Of a stretch of DNA of 64,000 nt, positions 61,753 through 64,000 are shown piece after piece. Made by a program: the position numbers and the translations under genes. The notes under the pieces were generated by a model. It saw nothing but the letters and a program-made list of their open reading frames with translations. It did not search any database and had not been told where the DNA came from. How positions within the stretch are numbered: the stretch's first letter is position 1; each line of letters opens with the position of its first letter. Source of the DNA: Bradyrhizobium sp. CCBAU 53338 (GTDB lineage: Bacteria; Pseudomonadota; Alphaproteobacteria; Rhizobiales; Xanthobacteraceae); the NCBI RefSeq assembly GCF_015291665.1, contig NZ_CP030048.1, forward strand, positions 5,270,001-5,334,000, given 5' to 3'.

Positions 61753-62208
61753 TCAGGCGGTCTTGTTGTAGACCTTGACGAAGTTGTCCTGAGCGGACTT
61801 GGCACCGTTGGCGGCGAGCTTGCCGAGATAGTCGGCGGTCGCCTTGGTGCGCGAGACGAACGCTTCGCCGCGGGCGCGGAGCAGGCTCGACTGGATCTCG
61901 ACGGCTTCGCTGAACGACTTGGCAGACGCGAGCTGGTCGATACCGGCGAAGAACGCCTGGGCGTCGTCATAGATCGCCTGCTGGATGTTGCGGCTGATCT
62001 TGCCGGCTTCAGTGACGGACTCGGTCACCGCGTTTTCGACGGCGGCGGTCACGCGCTCGGAGCCAGCGAACACCTCGGCAGCACGGTCCTTGGCGGTGTT
62101 GGCGGTCTTCTTGACGAATTCGCGGGCAGCCTCGGGAACTTCCAGGTTCTGGATGTTCTTGAAAGCGTCTTTGAAGCCCTCGAAGGCGGTGTTGGTTTCG
62201 GTGGTCAT
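61753..62208 (-). CDS. phasin (PHA granule-associated protein)
   Basis: 151-residue phasin of the alphaproteobacterial type, an amphipathic helical protein coating polyhydroxyalkanoate granules. The blocks TAFEGFKDAFKNIQNLEVPE, SEAVEIQSSLLRARGEAFV and KATADYLGKLAANGAKSAQD fit the Phasin_2 family; there is no signal or membrane segment. The ATG at 62208 is preceded by GGAGAG. It has its own strong promoter/operator and terminator, as expected for an abundant protein, and a PHA synthase gene lies close by. Confidence 0.93.
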   Translation of the reverse strand: MTTETNTAFEGFKDAFKNIQNLEVPEAAREFVKKTANTAKDRAAEVFAGSERVTAAVENAVTESVTEAGKISRNIQQAIYDDAQAFFAGIDQLASAKSFSEAVEIQSSLLRARGEAFVSRTKATADYLGKLAANGAKSAQDNFVKVYNKTA

Positions 62209-62275
62209 GGGGTTCTCTCCATCCTCATTGGGTTGAGCTATGGGCTCACCCCGTCCGTGATGGCCCGGGGCACGG

Positions 62276-62323
62276 CTTATATGACATGGTTGATTGTGCG
62301 ATGCAATATTCATGTTGCATCGC
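62276..62323 (-). promoter_or_regulatory. phasin promoter with palindromic operator (PhaR-type candidate)
   Basis: A perfect 9-bp dyad, GCGATGCAA (62298-62306) and TTGCATCGC (62315-62323), with an 8-base spacer lies 16 bases upstream of a minus-strand -10-like TATAAG (62276-62281). The dyad would cover the -35 region. PhaR repressors of PHA bacteria bind TGC/GCA-rich dyads before phasin genes, so this is a good candidate. Confidence 0.6.
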
Positions 62324-62437
62324 CACATCACGAAATCGTGAACAGCCTTAACGGGAGGCAACCTGCTGCCTTGCTGGCCGGTTACCTACTGTGCATGGGG
62401 TTGTTTTCCAGTTTTTGGTACCCGGGATGGCACCCCA

Positions 62438-62493
62438 GTGCCGGACGGCGCTTTTCGATGCTGGACGGCGCCCTTTAATGCTGGACGGCGCCT
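62438..62493. repeat. 20-bp tandem repeat across the GNAT gene's stop codon
   Basis: Three copies with exact 20-base period (62438-62457, 62458-62477, 62478-62493) share the core TGCTGGACGGCGC, with one T/C difference in the first. The third copy is the last coding part of the GNAT gene; the other two lie beyond its stop. Confidence 0.85.
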
Positions 62494-63068
62494 GGCAGCC
62501 CGTAGGCCTCCATCTGGGCCTGGACCTGTGCGATGTTGTGGCCGAGCACGACGATGTCGTGGGTCTTGCCACCGACATCCCGGACATGGTCCCGGAGCAG
62601 CGCCTCGGCCTTGAAGCCGAGGCTCTCGAACAGCGCGATCGCCGCCTGCTGGTCGACCGTCATCTGGACCGAGAGCTTCTCCAGCCCCGCCCCCAGCGCG
62701 AGCGCAAAGGTCTCCTGCGAGAGCGCCTTCCCGACCCCCTTCCCGCGGACCTCAAGCGACACCACCATGCGGAGCTCGCCGACATGGGGCGACCAGGAAT
62801 GCGGATCGCGCACCAGGGTGCCGCAGCCGACGACCTTGCCGTCCTTCACCGCGAGCAGGCTCTGGATCGCGCCGCGCTCGATCTCCTTGACCCAGGCGGA
62901 CAGCACCTTCGGCTCGCTGATGTTGCGCGGCAGGAACAGCAGGTCATGGGTCGGCAGGCCCCTGCCGAAGGCCAGCACGGCGGCTTCATCCGCAGGCGAC
63001 ATCAGGCGGATCTCGATATCGCCCGCGTCGGTCCTGACGTGACGCGGATAGGAACGCTGCTCACTCAT
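62475..63068 (-). CDS. GNAT family N-acetyltransferase
   Basis: 197-residue acetyltransferase. The acetyl-CoA loop is in LEVRGKGVGKALSQETFALA near residue 105, with flanking strands HVGELRMVVS and LEKLSVQMTVDQQAAIALFE and the terminal GFKAEALLRDHVRD. The ATG at 63068 overlaps the stop codon of the PHA synthase gene (ATGA), so the pair is translationally coupled. The acceptor is unknown; linkage to PHA synthase suggests a role tied to the granule or its regulation, which is inference only. Confidence 0.9.
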   Translation of the reverse strand: MSEQRSYPRHVRTDAGDIEIRLMSPADEAAVLAFGRGLPTHDLLFLPRNISEPKVLSAWVKEIERGAIQSLLAVKDGKVVGCGTLVRDPHSWSPHVGELRMVVSLEVRGKGVGKALSQETFALALGAGLEKLSVQMTVDQQAAIALFESLGFKAEALLRDHVRDVGGKTHDIVVLGHNIAQVQAQMEAYGLPGAVQH

Positions 63069-64000
63069 GTCGATCTTGTCCCCAGCCAGGAATCCAGTTT
63101 CGGCCACAGCCGCTTCACTGCGTTGGCGCCGGCGACCAACGAGACGTGACCGCCTTTCAGCATCACCTCTTCCTTGTCCGCGGAGCCGATCTTCGCGATC
63201 AGATGTTTGGCCGCGTCATAGGGCACGATGTGATCGTGCTCGGCGACCGCGTGCAGGATCGGTACCTTGATGTTCTCGAGCTTCGCGGCGCGCCCACCAA
63301 CCGACATGGTATCGTTGAACAGCTTGTTGTCCCACATCAGGTCCTTGGTGATGGTACGGAAATATTCGCCCGCCAGCGGCAGCGTGTCGGTCGCCCAGCG
63401 GTCGAACATCCGGTACGACTTCACGAACTCGTCGTTCCAGATGTTTTCCCAGAGCTGGATCTGGCTCACCGTGCGCGAGGCCGGACGCAGCATCTCGAAC
63501 GAGGACAGGATCATCTCCGGCGGCACGTTGCCGACGCTGTCGACGAGACGGTCGACGTCGAAATAGCGGCGGTCGGAGAAATTCGAGAACAGCTTCATCT
63601 CGCGGAAGTCGATCGGCGTGGTGAAGCAGATCAAATTCTTCATCGGCCCGTCCGGAAAGATCGAGCCGTAGAGCAGCGACAGCACCCCGCCGAAGCAATA
63701 GCCGATGACGGAGACGTCCTGCTCGCCGGAATCCGCCTGCACGCGGCGGACGCAGTCCGGGATGAAGTCGAGGACATAGTCCTCCATGCGCAGGCTTCTC
63801 TCCTCGGGCCGCGGTGCACTCCAGTCCAGCATGTAGACGTCGTAGCCGCGCCGCAGCAGGAACTCGATGAAGCTCTGGCCGGGCACGAGGTCGAGGATAT
63901 AGCCGCGATTGGTGGTCGCCATCACGATCAGCACCGGCACGCGGTAGATCTCGTCCGACATCGGCCGATAGTGATAGAGGCTCATCGTGCCGCGCGAATG
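63065..64000 (-). CDS. PHA synthase, class III PhaC-like (5' end outside window)
   Basis: Polyhydroxyalkanoate synthase polymerising hydroxyacyl-CoA at the granule surface. The lipase-like box reads GYCFGG, with catalytic Cys in place of Ser; the Asp is in VAEHDHIVPYD and the His in LKGGHVSLVAG, all at normal spacing. PVLIVMATTNRGYILDLVPG marks the start of the alpha/beta domain. The frame continues past the first in-frame ATG (63985) to the window edge as HSRGT, and class III PhaC proteins have more N-terminal sequence, so the true start lies outside. It overlaps the GNAT gene by four bases. Confidence 0.88.
   Translation of the reverse strand, partial: HSRGTMSLYHYRPMSDEIYRVPVLIVMATTNRGYILDLVPGQSFIEFLLRRGYDVYMLDWSAPRPEERSLRMEDYVLDFIPDCVRRVQADSGEQDVSVIGYCFGGVLSLLYGSIFPDGPMKNLICFTTPIDFREMKLFSNFSDRRYFDVDRLVDSVGNVPPEMILSSFEMLRPASRTVSQIQLWENIWNDEFVKSYRMFDRWATDTLPLAGEYFRTITKDLMWDNKLFNDTMSVGGRAAKLENIKVPILHAVAEHDHIVPYDAAKHLIAKIGSADKEEVMLKGGHVSLVAGANAVKRLWPKLDSWLGTRST

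Overview
The window looks like chromosomal DNA from a Bradyrhizobium-type alphaproteobacterium. The grounds are the high G+C, dense short-spaced operons, many acyl-CoA, ABC-uptake and LysR/TetR/MocR-type genes, a paa operon, polyhydroxyalkanoate genes, and many short palindromic intergenic repeats of the kind common in Bradyrhizobium genomes. Genus is inferred, not proven. I see no rRNA, tRNA, CRISPR array, prophage or insertion sequence. No gene-free stretch exceeds 300 bases; the longest gaps (about 210-270 bases) hold repeats, terminators or promoters and are described below.

Layout. 1-10,114 is a lipid/ketone-type catabolic neighbourhood: a PaaG-like enoyl-CoA hydratase, SDR, VOC protein, acyl-CoA dehydrogenase, an unusual GNAT-GFA fusion, YghU-type GST, Baeyer-Villiger-type monooxygenase, nitronate monooxygenase and a thiolase-like protein lacking the thiolase catalytic residues. 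10,111-14,473 is an RND efflux pump with its membrane fusion protein. 14,716-18,336 holds two tandem chemoreceptors with near-identical signalling domains. 18,502-22,294 is a threonate/tetronate pathway (otnK, otnI, ltnD, divergent otnC) yielding dihydroxyacetone phosphate.

22,480-33,524 is centred on a LysR regulator. To its left run a D-glutamate-cyclase-like hydro-lyase and a complete Liv-type ABC importer; to its right run a carbamoylase/beta-ureidopropionase-like amidohydrolase, a 2-hydroxyacid dehydrogenase and a malate/lactate-type dehydrogenase, followed by an opposed tartrate dehydrogenase. 33,681-42,366 holds an SDR with an altered active site, an amidase, and an Aap-type amino-acid importer split over two strands (permeases left; binding protein right with an RpiR regulator, class-III aminotransferase and an Asp/Glu-racemase-fold enzyme). 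No ATPase for this importer is present.

42,363-47,943 contains a TetR regulator divergent from a ferredoxin-P450-MFS set, then a sulfite-oxidase-like molybdoenzyme and a hydrolase-OsmC fusion. 47,940-52,439 has a MocR regulator with a clear operator facing an EamA exporter, a YeeE-type sulfur transporter and a quinone-reductase-like MDR. 52,540-59,046 is the upper phenylacetate pathway, paaX-ABCDE-I-K: PaaK makes phenylacetyl-CoA, PaaABCDE epoxidises it and PaaX presumably represses. 59,312-61,556 has a lipase-like hydrolase and a DUF445 membrane protein. 61,753-64,000 is a PHA set: phasin with a palindromic operator, a GNAT protein, and a PHA synthase that runs off the end of the window.
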